From assembly GCF_964204645.1 (NCBI RefSeq), contig NC_134027.1:21068485-21132484 (forward strand): a stretch of 64,000 nucleotides of DNA. Direction: 5' to 3'. Shown in pieces: positions 51,871-63,865 of this stretch; position 1 is the first letter of the stretch; each line of letters starts with the position of its first letter. The position numbers and the translations under genes were made by a program. The notes beneath the pieces are model-generated. The model saw only the letters and a program-made list of their open reading frames with translations, was not told the DNA's origin and did not search any database. The stretch comes from Tubulanus polymorphus (taxonomy: Eukaryota; Nemertea; Palaeonemertea; Tubulaniformes; Tubulanidae).

Positions 51871-52289
51871 GGTCATCCTTATTACCGAGATGACATAATT
51901 TACCGAGATCAACCGAGATGACATGAAATATAGCATATTTATTTATTCCTTATCGATTTTAACATTTGAAATCATATTATATCAGTAATAAATACCTTCT
52001 AGAGTCATATTTTTCCGGATATTTTGGAAAAAAAAATTTGACTTCAAATACGTAATCTCTTTTAGCAATAAAATTTCATTGAATTTGATTGATCGACGAT
52101 CTCATCTCGGTAAAGTTAAAAGTTATGTTTCTACAAAAATATCCGACTAAATATGTAAAATATGACTCCAGCAGGCATTTATTACTGATATAATATGATT
52201 TCAAGTGTTAAAATCGATAAGGAATAAATGAATATGTTATATTTCATTTCATCTCAGTAAAATACGTAGTCTCGGTAATAAGGATGACC
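51871..52289. mobile_element. Long-TIR foldback MITE, TTACCGAGA family
   Basis: A 419-bp element that is nearly one large palindrome. GGTCATCCTTATTACCGAGA at the left matches TCTCGGTAATAAGGATGACC at the right, and arms of about 160 bp continue through TTCCTTATCGATTTTAACA and AATCATATTATATCAGTAA with few mismatches. The small divergence between arms suggests recent activity. Confidence 0.8.
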
Positions 52290-52918
52290 GGGTAAATCGT
52301 TTAGTGGTTTGATATGTAGGCTTACATGCAATGCATTTTGGACATAGGCCTATATGATGCGCGTCGAAGCACGGGTGATCAATGAATATCAGGCCGGTCC
52401 GAAACAAAAATGGGTTGGTTCAATCAATGATTTTTAAGGTAAAATTTCCTTAAATCTATAAAATTTCTGTGTAGAAAGAACCTCTTTGAAGCGTGTCACG
52501 GAAAGATTAGGTACGAAAAGATGATTAGATTTAGCTCGTTATTCAGATCGGTTGTGAACGCAACATTTGTCGCGGCTTTTTAAATCAAATGCCTCGGAAT
52601 ATCGGGAAAATGAAGGGTTAACGCCCTTTAGAACGACGATAGGTTGCTCTTCACAGTTTTCATTTCAACTTGAGTGGGAAATTCACTAGGCCTATATGAA
52701 AACAAAATATCATTTGCCTATCACTAGTAGAATTTCGCCAATGAGCCAAAAATTTTTTTCTCAAGTATCAGTCTGACTCACAATGACCTAGTAACTAGGA
52801 CTGTAGGGACATTGAACTCCTAGGCCTAATGAATATATTGCATTGCTACTGCATGTAGCATTTTTTTATCCATCGATATCAGACTGTCATAAATCGAAAC
52901 GCTTTGGAGAACCTTTTT

Positions 52919-53256
52919 ACAGTGTTGCCAGACTTACGAAAATCGAAACTTTCAACAAAAAAATTCTCGGAAATTTTCTGCCATTATACTTCGTCTAATA
53001 AACGAAACTTGTTTTGTTTTTATTTATTGATGAGCGATAGTTTAGTCGGCATACGGCTCCCGTAATGCTGAAAAAAACCGCTCAGCGGATGTTCAGAAAC
53101 GTTGCTATGACGTCATCGCCTATTCATTAGCATAACAAAACAATGTAGTTGGCGCCACGTTTCGGGCCGCGAAAGCCGTTTTTCAGCATTACGATACGGG
53201 GAACGATCTTTAATTTGATATCCGGAAATATTATAGCTAGGCGCTGGCAACACTGT
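52919..53256. mobile_element. MITE with ACAGTGTTGCCAG ends and an inner foldback
   Basis: Left ACAGTGTTGCCAG and right CTGGCAACACTGT are inverted. Inside, CGTAATGCTGAAAAA (53061-53075) pairs with TTTTTCAGCATTACG (53179-53193). About 338 bp and non-coding. Confidence 0.6.
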
Positions 53257-53329
53257 TTTTTTAAACTCCGATGCTCGCTTCAAGCCAAAGTTTTTCCGGG
53301 AATTAATGTTTCAATTCCGATGAAAATGC

Positions 53330-53480
53330 GTTATAGTAGCCGCGTTCAAACGGAGACAATTCGGCCCGGGCCAAATCGGCACGGATCAGACCCGAGTGAT
53401 ATTTGGTCCATGCCTACCATATTTTCCGGCCAATAAGCCGATTTTCTAGCCTCAGATTTTTACCCAAAATATCGTGATCG
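53330..53480. repeat. Degraded GCGTTCA/CCGGGCC repeat
   Basis: Contains AGCCGCGTTCAAACGG, 'cggcacggatcagacccgag' and related words that also occur at 56516-56580 and at the end of the window (63984-64000, TTTGGCACGGGCC). Probably one end of a large PIF-like MITE. The partner end may be the similar text at 54425-54530. Confidence 0.4.
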
Positions 53481-53684
53481 GCTTATTGGGCGGATACGAT
53501 CTGACATAAAAAATCAGGCTTGCTCGGTCCAACGTTCGAGAATTGCTCGTAGGTCCAACAGACTTATCATATGCGAGGCTGTTGAATCTCTAATGCAGTA
53601 TCAATCTGCTTATGACCCTTACAGAAACAATAATTTGATGGATGAAATCAAGACGATCTGATTTACCAAGCTTTACCGCTGCTA

Positions 53685-54440
53685 AAATGTGTCTGTTCCG
53701 TCGAGCCCTAGATGAGGCGAAGTTATGACAATTAGTTTTTGTATGGATGACCATCGCGTGTTGATTATCTGAGGGTTGGGTCCAGGACAGATAAGTCTAA
53801 TACCTAGGCCAATTAGCCGCTCAATCCTTTTTTTTTCTTCTTTCCTTTTTATTTGATCTTAAAATAGGGATTGTCCGTTATTTATTTGGTTGGTAAATTT
53901 TGTTTGATTTTTTGATTGAGTGTCCCTTAAAGGCCCACCACACCTGCCGGGAGCGAAACAGGGGGTTTGATTTTGAAATCGGAAATCAAAGTACAGTTCA
54001 TCGGCGGTCGAGTTTACAGAATTTTTTGTTTAAATCGAAGTACATTTATTGGGAAATTCAAACAATCTTCCATTCAGTCTGAACCGGGAAGCGACTGATT
54101 GGGCTGAATTTTTCTGGCCGCCTAATTTAATACATCGAAATTTTGGAAATAGCTATATTGAAGATCATTTTGCCCATTTTAAAATTTTTTCGGTTGTTTT
54201 CTACGTGTAAATAGTCCATTAGTTTATTGTAGTTTTCTCGGGTAGATGTTGATGTAGATAGTCATCTAAGTTGATTGTTCTGCGTGTTGACTAGATAGAA
54301 AGGAATGTGTCTGTTCCATCGAGCGCTAGATGAGGCGAAGTCATGACAATAAGTTTTTGTATGGACGACCATCGTGTGTCACTTATCTGAGATGAGACTC
54401 ATACCTGGGCTAATTAGCCTCGATCTTTTGGTTTGGGCCA
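53685..54440. repeat. Direct repeat pair (about 135 bp each)
   Basis: 53685-53832 and 54303-54440 share 'tgtgtctgttcc', 'agatgaggcgaagt', 'tgacaat', 'agtttttgtatgga', 'gaccatcg' and 'attagcc' in order. The 470 bp between them is unique. Either a partial duplication or two copies of one element in the same orientation. Confidence 0.65.
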
Positions 54441-54809
54441 ACCGTTCACATGGACGCCAAACAGGCCCATGCCTCTTTGGTCGAAACAAAAACGTCAGAC
54501 TAGACCTGATCGGGTCAAATTGTTATGTGTGAATTGTAACGAATTCTGAAATTAACTCCCTTCGCTTTTTTACTATCGAGTAATAAGTTTATGTACAGTG
54601 AACACGTTCTCTCATCAGGCATCGGCCAAAGTCGACTCTCCGGGCCAAATCTTCTCCATATGATCGCAGCTAATGATAGCGCATGGCAAAATACATCAAG
54701 GTGTTTCACGTTGGTGATAGTATTTTTCCTGAATGAAAATTTCAGTTCGTCGTCGGCTAAGCCATCGACGAAATGCCTTAACGCGCATTGATATTCGCCC
54801 TTTGAATGC

Positions 54810-55090
54810 GGTCGGGCATTGGTCGACCTTGCGACGCGATGCGGTCGTCGCGTTGCGTCACAAGTGGGGGCGTAAGTCGGTTGCGACGCGATTGTCTGCG
54901 GCGTTGCTCCCAGTCGCAAGAGCGCGTAGATCGGTTGCGACGGTTGCGTCGCATCGCAGAAAGTAGAACATATGCGACTCGCGTCGCTGGCAGTCGCAAT
55001 GGAGCGTAGGTCGGTTGGTTGTTTCGACGCGATTGTCGCTGGCGGCCGCAATGAGTCGCAAGCCGTCGCAAGGCCGACCTACGCCCGGCT
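54810..55090. mobile_element. PIF/Harbinger-type MITE, TCGCAA family, copy 2
   Basis: The right end GGCCGACCTACGCCCGGCT is followed by TAA. The left end (near 54810, 'ggtcgggcattggtcgacc') is mutated. The interior matches 10429-10721 in composition and words (GTCGCGTTGCGTCACAAGTG shared exactly). The 178-codon minus frame crossing it is a by-product. Confidence 0.65.
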
Positions 55091-55257
55091 TAAGGGAATA
55101 AGTCATATTTATGAATGGAACAACCAGGGTAGGATAGATTAACGCCAACATTATATGAATAAGTAATAACGTGGATAATTTTCTGATATGATCAAACATA
55201 TACCTTTCACAAGGTCCCTACTACTACTCCTCGGTCCATTTGAAAACTCCTAAACAG

Positions 55258-55500
55258 AAAGTGCTTTTGAAGATCGTGCTTAAAACTCCTTTATTTTGAA
55301 CGAAATGCTCAAAACTCCTTCAACATTCTTTTCAAATTAGAAATTTTTGTAACTTAGATGGAAAATGCTTTTGAAGACCATGCTTGAAACTTATTTTGAA
55401 CAAAATGCCCAAAACTCCTTTAATTTTGAGATTTAAGGAAAAATAAGAATTTTTGTAAAGAAACGGAAAATGCTTTCGAAGACCATGCTTGATTTATCAG
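55258..55500. repeat. Tandem repeat, about 104-bp period, three units
   Basis: Units contain 'tgcttttgaagaccatgctt', 'aaactcctttaattttga' and 'gaatttttgta'. Related text also occurs directly right of the piggyBac MITE at 58852-58915 ('aatgcccaaaactccttt'), so that copy inserted next to or within a member of this family. Confidence 0.6.
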
Positions 55501-55639
55501 TGTTTATAGAATGAACAAAAAGTCAGTTATTGACATAAAGTGGCCCAAATAAAATTGTTTTAATAAACATTATAAGCAGGACTCGAACCCATAAACAGCG
55601 GCAAAGTGAAGGTCATCTTGGTTGGATATCGGAAACTGG

Positions 55640-55895
55640 TTGCAGAAGGGCTCAGGTCTACAAAAACGCCGCACAACTAGTGGTAGTCGCTGCGGCGCGT
55701 TTGCTGAAAGTTCAACATGTTCAACTCATAGCGACTGGCAGTTTTTCCATCGCCGACCCGTCGCTGTCAGTTGTAGAAGCGCTCAGGTCGCCGCAACTGG
55801 CAAAAAACCAGTCGCTGACGATCGTTGCCAGAACTTTTGCTCGAATCAGTCGCTTCCAGTTGTAGTCGCAGTTGTAAGCGCGACCTGAGTGCCCC
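55640..55895. repeat. GC-rich word-repeat element (probable MITE)
   Basis: Permuted words GTCGCTG, CAACTGGCA, CCAGTTGTAG and GCTCAGGTC. The right end GACCTGAGTGCCCCT is followed by TAA, and the left text GGGCTCAGGTC is its probable inverted partner. Similar in style to the PIF-type elements. Frames through it are by-products. Confidence 0.5.
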
Positions 55896-56042
55896 TTAAA
55901 AACTCCTTGCAAACTCATCAGGATTGACTGATCTGTTGGGACCCTGTTTTAATCATCAATAAAATACTAATATACTGGCCTAATTTTTTGAGTTACCAAC
56001 ACAATGCCAAGGTCAGCGACCGGTTGCTCAAAAGTTGGTCAG

Positions 56043-56175
56043 TCAGGGGCCGGTTGCTCAAAAGTTGGTTAGAGTTAACCAGTGGATAGTTGATATGGTG
56101 ACAATTGAAATTTCATTGTTATTATGGTATTTAACGGGCGGTTATCTTTAACCAACTTTTGAGCAACTGACCCCA
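56043..56175. mobile_element. MITE with GGGGCCGGTTGCTCAAAAGTT ends
   Basis: Left GGGGCCGGTTGCTC-AAAAGTTGGTTA and right TAACCAACTTTT-GAGCAACTGACCCC are inverted about 130 bp apart. A partial extra copy of the left end lies immediately before it (about 56013-56040, 'ccggttgctcaaaagttgg'). Confidence 0.75.
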
Positions 56176-56510
56176 GAGAATTTGTGATGAGACGCCACCA
56201 TTTTGGAGTTTGTACAAGATTTTAGAAATCAGCTAAACGCTGAACTGCCATTTGCCTGACTATTATCAACTGCCCTTTTCCACGAAAAGGTACTCTTTTT
56301 ACGCAAAACTTTAACATAAAAAAGATTTAGTTAGGCTCTGATCGATAGAACTTTTTTTTTGGCTATTTGATTTTTTCACAAGACATTGAGGCAGTCTTGC
56401 CTTAAAATGTCATCTAATCAAAATAGATAGTAATTAATATGTACCTGGTATTGAAACATGTTAATACAGTAAACCTAGTCAGATGTTTCTGATTTTTGTG
56501 TTATTGTGGT

Positions 56511-56835
56511 TTATAGCTGCGATCACACTGAGACGACACGGATCAGACTCGAGCAAAATTTGGCCCGTGCCTAATTAGAGAGTGCTCACACGTAAACCAC
56601 TCACTCGCCACTGAACAATGCTCTTTTAAACAAAGCAAAGTCATTTCCGGTACCAGTTGCAATTCAAAGGCAATCATTTGTCCTGTGCAAAAATTTGGCG
56701 AGGGCTTGGTCCGATGTTTTTGGTCGGGCCAAACAGGCTCGGGCCCATTTGGCACCTGTGTGAGCGAACAGTTGTTCCGCGCCAAAAAGGCTCGAGTGAT
56801 GGCTGCTTATGTCTTGCTGTGTACGCTGGGCTAAG
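56511..56835. repeat. Word-repeat element related to 53330-53480
   Basis: Starts near AGCTGCGATCACACTGAGACG and ends near CTGTGTACGCTGGGCT. Inside are 'acacggatcagactcgag', 'aaatttggcccgtgcc' and 'gggcccatttggcacc'. The ends are only partly inverted. Probably another PIF-like MITE. Confidence 0.4.
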
Positions 56836-57493
56836 TGATCTTGATTAGGATCAATGAAAATACTACCGTTTCCAAAGAAAAAATGGGGCGTAAAGAGTTT
56901 TCATCCAAGAGCGTTGTATTCGATTTATATTCATCCTGGAAGACGACTTTCCTACTTAACATATATTTCATACTGAACAGAAAAAGGCATTATCAGATTT
57001 TAGGGACTCGCACAAACAAAGTAACCCCTCCAGCGCTGGGCATGATCGGGCAGTTATTTTTTTTCTTTCGTTTCTCATTTCAAATATGATTCCGTATTGA
57101 TAGTCTTTTTCTGTGTATGCAGGTCGAATGAAGATGTACTTTTTTTGCGCTAAAGTACGTCTAGTCTTTCCATGAACTCTGATACGATACGTTGATGACA
57201 CAGGGCGAAATAATCGATAAACCGCGGGGCTATCTCCGGTCTATTAAAGAAGTTAATAAGAGTGTTCTATCGGGGAGGCGCGGTTGGGTTATTCGTGGAG
57301 CGCGCAACCCCCGTTAAAACTCTCATTGTTTTCACATCATCGACGATGCATCGGATTAATAAACCCCGTACCCAGCGCGATATTGAATCATAGCTCGTAG
57401 AAAGATTTCTACTCTACTGCTCGAAATACTCGCGTCGACCTAATTCAAGCGATTTTACTAACGCAGGATTTTCGGCGTTGTAAATAATTTCAG

Positions 57494-57564
57494 GTTGGTT
57501 CGGATTAGAGAATGCGCCGCATAAGATACTGAAACAAAGAGGATTTATGGATTTTTCTATAACG
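57494..57564 (+). CDS. Candidate internal exon of an unidentified gene
   Basis: A 71-nt segment between atttcag and gtaagt. Only one frame is open, reading WFGLENAPHKILKQRGFMDF then SIT, in phase 1 at the start and phase 0 at the end. The residues look protein-like and the splice signals are good, but no partner exon was found on either side and I do not recognise the sequence. Confidence 0.35.
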
Positions 57565-57700
57565 GTAAGTGTTGATTAAGTTCTTTTTTTTTGTTGAAAA
57601 CTTCATTAATAATAGTATAGACTCCCCCAGTCAGATCAGATTAACGTACTCGGGATGTTTATGTTGGAATGTATTCGGGACACTCTTAATGAAATATATT

Positions 57701-58121
57701 AGCTGCGTTCACACTAGGATTTCAGTACGGTACTAAGTGTTCGCGCTAGGAAATTATTCGAGGCCTAATCGCGGCTTATTCAGTTCCGTATTTAAATACG
57801 CGGCTTATTAAGCCTGGAATGCGATTCTTTGCTGAAAACGTGATGTCAGTATGACACTGAGCTGACCGCGTATTTTCTGTAGTGTGAACGCAGATTCGGC
57901 GCTTTAGCCGCGTATTTACATCCTCGTAGTATAAAACACTGAACACTAATTACACTCCCCTCTATTGGCACACTGGGTGACTACTATACTGAGCTTACTG
58001 AGTGCTTAATTGTCGACTCGTAGTGTGAACGTAACTGGCTGAATAAGTGCTGTATTTTGGTGAATTTGGCACCAGCGAAGTACGGTACTTCGTAAGCGCC
58101 GAATCTAGTGTGAACGCGGCT
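57701..58121. mobile_element. PIF/Harbinger-type MITE, GCGTTCACACTAG family
   Basis: Ends AGCTGCGTTCACACTAG and CTAGTGTGAACGCGGCT, 421 bp apart, flanked by ATT and ATA. The interior repeats 'agtacggtact', 'gaataagc', 'gtgtgaacg' and 'ccgcgtattt' in both orientations. Non-coding; it supplies the first codons of the long frame at 58047-58520. Confidence 0.75.
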
Positions 58122-58553
58122 ATAATTTCCAACTCCGATGATACGATTCAAGTCAGACACATTTTGCCACCTAAGGTCCTACTCGAGCGGAGTCAAGTTA
58201 AATTTGAATCATTCATACACTACGTTTGTATTGAATTACGTGTGTCTGAAATGCTTTATTCATCCATTCATGAATGTATGTCACCAACGAGCAATTATCT
58301 GAACTTAGATGTCACTAAGTATGCAAACATGTCAATTGCACTCTTTTGCTACGAAACAAAGTTACATTTCTGGGCATCATTAGGCTTTATTAGGGCTTCC
58401 CAATACTTCACTGAAAGCTCTTATGTTCATCTTCTCGTGTTTATTATTATGAATTTTTTCACCTTTTCACACTCTCCAAATATTGTACATTGCTCAACAA
58501 TATTTACAGTCTCCCTATGACTCATTGATTCCTTTTCGCGCTTTTAAAGTTAC

Positions 58554-58851
58554 TTAACCCTTTCAGTGCTGGCTAATTAATACCCTATAGTGCTGAAGCT
58601 AATTTGAAAATTCTAAAAAATTCCACCCTAGTGTTTTGAATAACGGGAATACCACTATAGTGCATCTACACCGCGGTGCAGTGTATCGTTAGTTACTCAA
58701 TAGTATTTCACTGTTTGACAGGTGCTGCCATTTTTCAATAGAGAAAATTAGTAATTACTAATTAAATCAATACACTGCAGTGCGGTGTACTAGCAAAATC
58801 CATCACTGATTTGTACACAGCACTGCGGTGTAGACGCACTGAAAGGGTTAA
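58554..58851. mobile_element. piggyBac-type MITE, copy 3
   Basis: A 298-bp relative of the elements at 943 and 11189: TTAA at both ends and termini CCCTTTCAGTGC and GCACTGAAAGGG. Same orientation as the others. Confidence 0.85.
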
Positions 58852-59164
58852 AACTCCTTTCATTTTGAGAAAAATGCCCAAAACTCCTTTAAAATACTCT
58901 TTCAACGTTTTGAGAAATAGGCAATTAGAAATGCTTGTAGTTGTGTACAGAAAACTATGCCTAAATCGGTTGGGGCCAGGATATTTTTGTTACCCAATTA
59001 GGTGGTTATGGAATTGGATAAAAACTTTTTTCTTATAAAACCACTGAATTAACAGTTTACTGAGATAAGCAGAACTGAAGTGATATCAACATGTTACTGG
59101 TGCCATCTTCAGACCTACACATTGACCGCACGATTCAGCGGTTAACCCAGGGGAGGATGCCGGG

Positions 59165-59385
59165 GACGCTTACCCCCTTAAAAATGTGGAGTTGCCCTGA
59201 AATTTCGCGGAAAAAAGGAAATATCAACTGATACCTGAAAGAGTTAAATTTCATAAGCTTGTCCTCTGTATCTCCAAAAATGAGTTAATGTTTTGTGATG
59301 AGCTTTCGGGGTGCCCTTTTATTTGTATGATGTGCGCGGGGTGCCTGTTTTCGGGGTGTAGCCCTCCCTGAATCAGACTGGTATT
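59165..59385. repeat. Dispersed repeat, partner of 6236-6460
   Basis: Shares 'ccctgaaattt', 'aactgatacct', 'cataagcttgt', 'ccaaaaatgagtt' and 'gtgatgagctttc' in order with NEDD8 intron 4. Non-coding. Confidence 0.55.
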
Positions 59386-59389
59386 GCGG

Positions 59390-60780
59390 TTCATCATCTG
59401 TTTGTGTAATTCGTTATATATGTTGGCGCTGTATCACCAATGTGCTGCATTCGATGGGTAACATACCTGCAGCCAACTTATTCAAGAGAAATATGTATGA
59501 ACGTCCAGGGGTCAACGACCCGGTATAGGCTAGGTGGCAGATCTGAACCGTGTATTTCCAGTTAGAATGTTCATGAACCGATGCTAGAGCGTATTCCATC
59601 AATCGATCAGAAATAGCAAGGTGATATTGATGTCCATGATAAGTTGGCATATGTTAATTGTACCAGAAGGATAGGGGTTTTGTGCGTGGGTCTTAATGAC
59701 AATTCATTGGCCCTAGCGGAAGCTCCTTGTTATGATATCTTAGTTTTCTTGCTCATTGAAGGCCACTGTAATTTGCCTATTATCTTATGGAAAATATTGC
59801 TGAGTTGATTCATTTTTGAGTGTTAGGTGTGAAGTGTTTACATAGATATTTCATATATATTTGTAACTATACGACTAGTATACATGTAAAAATTCATTAT
59901 TTCTGCATATTTACAATTGTAACATCTCATAATACAAGCCTGCATAAGTCGGGGTATGTTGTAATATTATTCAATGACCCATTTTTCCGATAAAGCCAAG
60001 AATAAAGCCTATAAATATTTAGATTTAGGTTGTATCAATGAGTTGGATTTTAGGATTTAGTCTTTGCTCATTTTGTTGCGCAATTGTTTGGGTGTCCATT
60101 CTGTTTGAATTAAAGTCATAATTTAACTTGACTGACATTTCCAGCTGCTATGGAATAATATTTTGATATTTGGTGGATTTGCTGGCTTTGGGGCCCTATC
60201 AATATCGAACTACCGTGAAAAATTCAGCAAAAATCAGAATAAAGCAAAATAAACCAATAATCTTTCGATGAATTGAACGAAAATCGCTGTTCCTGTCGGA
60301 TGGAAAGATTACCTACATTATGAAAACAAATGGCTTAAGTTAAAATTTAAGTTAAAATCCCAGGATTTTGAGTTAAGTACTGCAGCTAGTGATCAACACC
60401 TGTTGTGAAAATTTGGGAAACACTTGTTCGTAAGCTTGATTGAAGCAGGGAGCACCTCACTGATTTAAGGGTATTGACCATTGATATTTGGATCAAAATG
60501 GTCTAATTGGTGGTCTTCTATGTGTGAAGCCAAGAAAAAATATGTCTAATAGCAAGTATTGCGAGTCTTCGACTCATATTTTTATAGTGCGAAAACAGCG
60601 ATTTCGGAAAAATGAATTTCATTATGGATATCTTTCTTGATAAAGTATCGTCAGCAGCATCCGTCTAAATTTAACGATTATGCATATTTTCAGAAGAATG
60701 CGATAAACTTTAGTTGGCCTTTTGGTTGCCGTTGGTAACTGATAGAGACGTGCGTTCGGGTTATAAGGTCACCAATGTGT
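59390..60780. other. Gene-free interval
   Basis: No supported coding frame, splice pair or RNA gene. AT-rich sequence with no repeat structure I can name. Confidence 0.4.
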
Positions 60781-60781
60781 G

Positions 60782-60950
<169 letters not shown>

Positions 60951-61960
60951 AGCGTTTCAGTTATTTCATGAATTTTCCCCTCAAACCTTTTGCCAGGATG
61001 AAACGTGGGTCATGTACGTAGGTGCGGTAAGTGTGCTTACCTGTGTAGTCCCACTTGACCAGTGGTTATACACTAAAGCTACGTCCTGTTTGCGTTTAAT
61101 GCATTTAATTTCGGATCGTGGCATACTTTTTCTTTAAAAAGAATGCGTACACGTGCGCAGTGCACAACAAACAGGTTTATACATGATATAGTATGACTCT
61201 TTCGTTCGAATCGCTGTTATCCAGATTTTCACTTATTTCGAACTAAAATTCCAGTCCTCTCTAGGTTGAGAGGACACTATTCGGGTTGTCGTTTAATTCG
61301 GACCAAATTTTCCGGCCGTGGGTGATCAGAATTCAAAGAGTTCTACTATATTGCATACAGATTAGTTACTGTGACATGTACAAACACAGTTCGAAGAGGA
61401 GAACACGCATACGTATTTCTGGAACATTTTCGGCCATTTTTTTTTTAAATAATTGCGGAGGGGAGAAATTTTTTAAAGAGAATCCATTTTTTTTTCTTAA
61501 AACATTGAATTCATTGTTAAGCGGTCGGGAGGGGAATTCGAAAAGAAAATGAAAAGTTGTCATGTTTTGGATAATGATATAGGAATATTGTCTACTCTTT
61601 GTTGAAACGCATAGCTGACATCGCCATTTTTCACGAGTCGCGTTTCAACGAATATATCCATAGAACACCGTTTTCGACATCGATTGTTTTATGTATGATG
61701 TCGAAAGATGAAGTGGCACTGGAAAGAATTGTAAATTTTGATTTTAATTTTCATATCTACGCTTAAAAATGAGGTGCGTCAGAAAGAATATTAAATTTTT
61801 TTTTTGGCTAATCGTCTTGTCTGGATTTATTGTAGGATTTCTCTCTAATGCGGATATCGTGCCTCTTCTCTCGGCCATCAGGTGAAATGTTCGTATGTTG
61901 AATACACCCTGGGCGTTTATCGACCGTTTATGAAGGCAGGAAATGAAATGAAAAATACAA
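60951..61960. other. Gene-free interval
   Basis: No gene that I can support. A possible 30-nt exon-like segment (60999-61028, [10 protein letters not shown] between a cag and gtaagt) stands alone. The words 'ttattg(t/g)(a/g)ggatttctctc' near 61830 also occur right after the hammerhead-like motif near 1817, so remnants of the same retroelement type may be present. Confidence 0.3.
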
Positions 61961-62325
61961 AATAGCCTCCCTTGACCTTTGACCAACAGGACTTGAAATC
62001 TAATCTAAAATTATCTATGGTCTCTAGGATAACCCATATATGAAATTTCACCAAGTAATCTTAAACCATCTATGAGTTAGTGCCTGGAATTGAAAAACAG
62101 CTTCCTACTTTGACCATCGACCTATAGGACCTGGAATCGGTTACCCACGGTCAAAAGGATATAGGCCTAACCCATCCACAAGATTTCACCGAGCTATCTT
62201 AAACTTTTTATGAGTAAGAGCCCGGAAATGAGAATTACGAAATGGCTCCGACTGTGACCTTGACCTCGGTCCTACAGGACCCAAAATCTAATCGGTTACT
62301 AACCTCATCTAGTACGACACAACAG
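61960..62325. repeat. Tandemly repeated retroelement-tail-like sequence
   Basis: About two and a half units of about 130 bp with recurring 'tttgacc', 'gacc(t/g)..aggac', 'gaaatc' or 'ggaatcggtta', 'aatttcacc' and 'tatgagt'. This style is typical of repeated 3' tails of non-LTR elements in invertebrates. Non-coding. Confidence 0.45.
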
Positions 62326-63865
62326 TTGAATTTTGGGAAAATATGTAAAATGATTCAGGTCCGAGCACACGGAAACCACTGCCGACAAATGGACGAGTGA
62401 CAGTTTAACCTTGTGTTGTGGAGGCATAAAACGGCCTTACTAGAATTTACATATAAGGGACAAAGATATATAGCCTATTAAATAAAAACTTTTGACCCTT
62501 GCTGTGTAAAGCGATAAACTTTTTACGATGATCAACTTCCTCATAAAAGGATTCTCTGATCCCCCTTGAGTAAAAAGAAGGCTCTTCGGCAATCATTGAA
62601 ATCAGTTCGGAGCTGGTATTAGATCGTTGGTTCCGCCAACATTCCAGATTTTTGGTGTCATGTTCGAATGCGTAAATGAGTATGTACTTCTAGAATTAAG
62701 TCAAATATCAAAGAAAAAGATGTTCCGTGAATACGAAAGTTGACTATAACGTACGTGTGAAGTAAGGTCTCGAAATAAACACCGGATTTTAAAAATCCTT
62801 TGAAACTGTATTGTGTAGGATTGCGAAATAGTCATTCTTTTACGTAAGTTGAATCGAAGAAAAAGGAGACGATTTTATTTTTTAATCGATAGATTGCCTA
62901 TGAACTGAAGTTATTTTTTAATCATCAAAACATGGAATGAGGAAACTATTAGACCTCTTGACCTAGTATTTTCTAAACTGTGTTTTTTCCTCTTGTGTCG
63001 GTTCAATTCGATCGAAAGGTCATCGACATCCAATGGTCAATGACCTTTTTCATTGTCAGCCTGCTTTAATGACATAACGTATATGTATAATGACATAACG
63101 TATATGTATATATATATGTATTTGTATATATACTGGTTATGAGTTGTCTGGTTTCGATTTGCGAATATAAAATATTCTGAAAACGAGGTTACGGTTATTC
63201 GTCGAAAAATATTAAAATCGAAAATTTGCATATAATATCACTCGAGGTATATGTATGTCATGTATTCAGACGTTAATCTGATTCGCGAACGTTATTGATG
63301 GCTGTGTATATGCTAGTGTGGCGTTATCTTTTTACTAGTTCGGCAAAGCTATGCCGCACATAAGGCAGTTTTAAGATGCAGTCAAGGTAAGATTTTTAGT
63401 TACCTCATCAGTAACCGTCAACCCGCTGCTGCTAGGCGGGTGTTCTCGGTGCGGGAAAAATATGTCGTAAGATGTTTGGTGAATTGTTGGCCGATGACGA
63501 ATGAAACGATCATTTCATTTCTGAGTCGGCTATAAGTGCCGTACTTTAATCACAGTGGCCACTTAGCCGGGAACTATCTTCAAGCCAGTGCCAAGCTTTT
63601 TTTAGGGGCAGTTCTATTTTGAGAAAAAGGGCACCTTATCGCCGTAAAAAGGTGCTCTTTCTTAATGAGAAAGGGCAGATATGAAGTGTCCGGGTACCTG
63701 AATAAATCATTTGAGAATTGATTACTTTTCATTTTCTAAAAAAGAACATGAAAATTGTTTCCGAATTTCAAAAAAAATCTTGACCAAAATTTTTAGAATT
63801 GACTTTGTTTCGAAGGGCGCTTTGATGACAATTTTAGGGGTTCGCTACTTCTTAATCCCCTTCAG
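62326..63865. other. Gene-free interval with a small AT microsatellite
   Basis: No supported gene. It holds a GTAT/AT tract at about 63076-63135 and a repeat related to 49905-50040 at 63600-63700 ('aggggcagttctatttt', 'gaaaaagggcac'). Confidence 0.4.

Noticed and set aside
54515-55051. 178-codon minus frame rich in Arg, Ser and Thr
   Set aside because: Half of it is the GC-rich word-repeat MITE at 54810-55090; no protein family.
55570-55600. Minus-strand GGTTCGAGTCC, a B-box-like word
   Set aside because: No T-stem or cloverleaf can be formed, so not a tRNA gene.
58047-58520. 157-codon open frame
   Set aside because: The first third lies in a PIF-type MITE and the rest shows no domain, splice context or codon bias; I treat it as chance.
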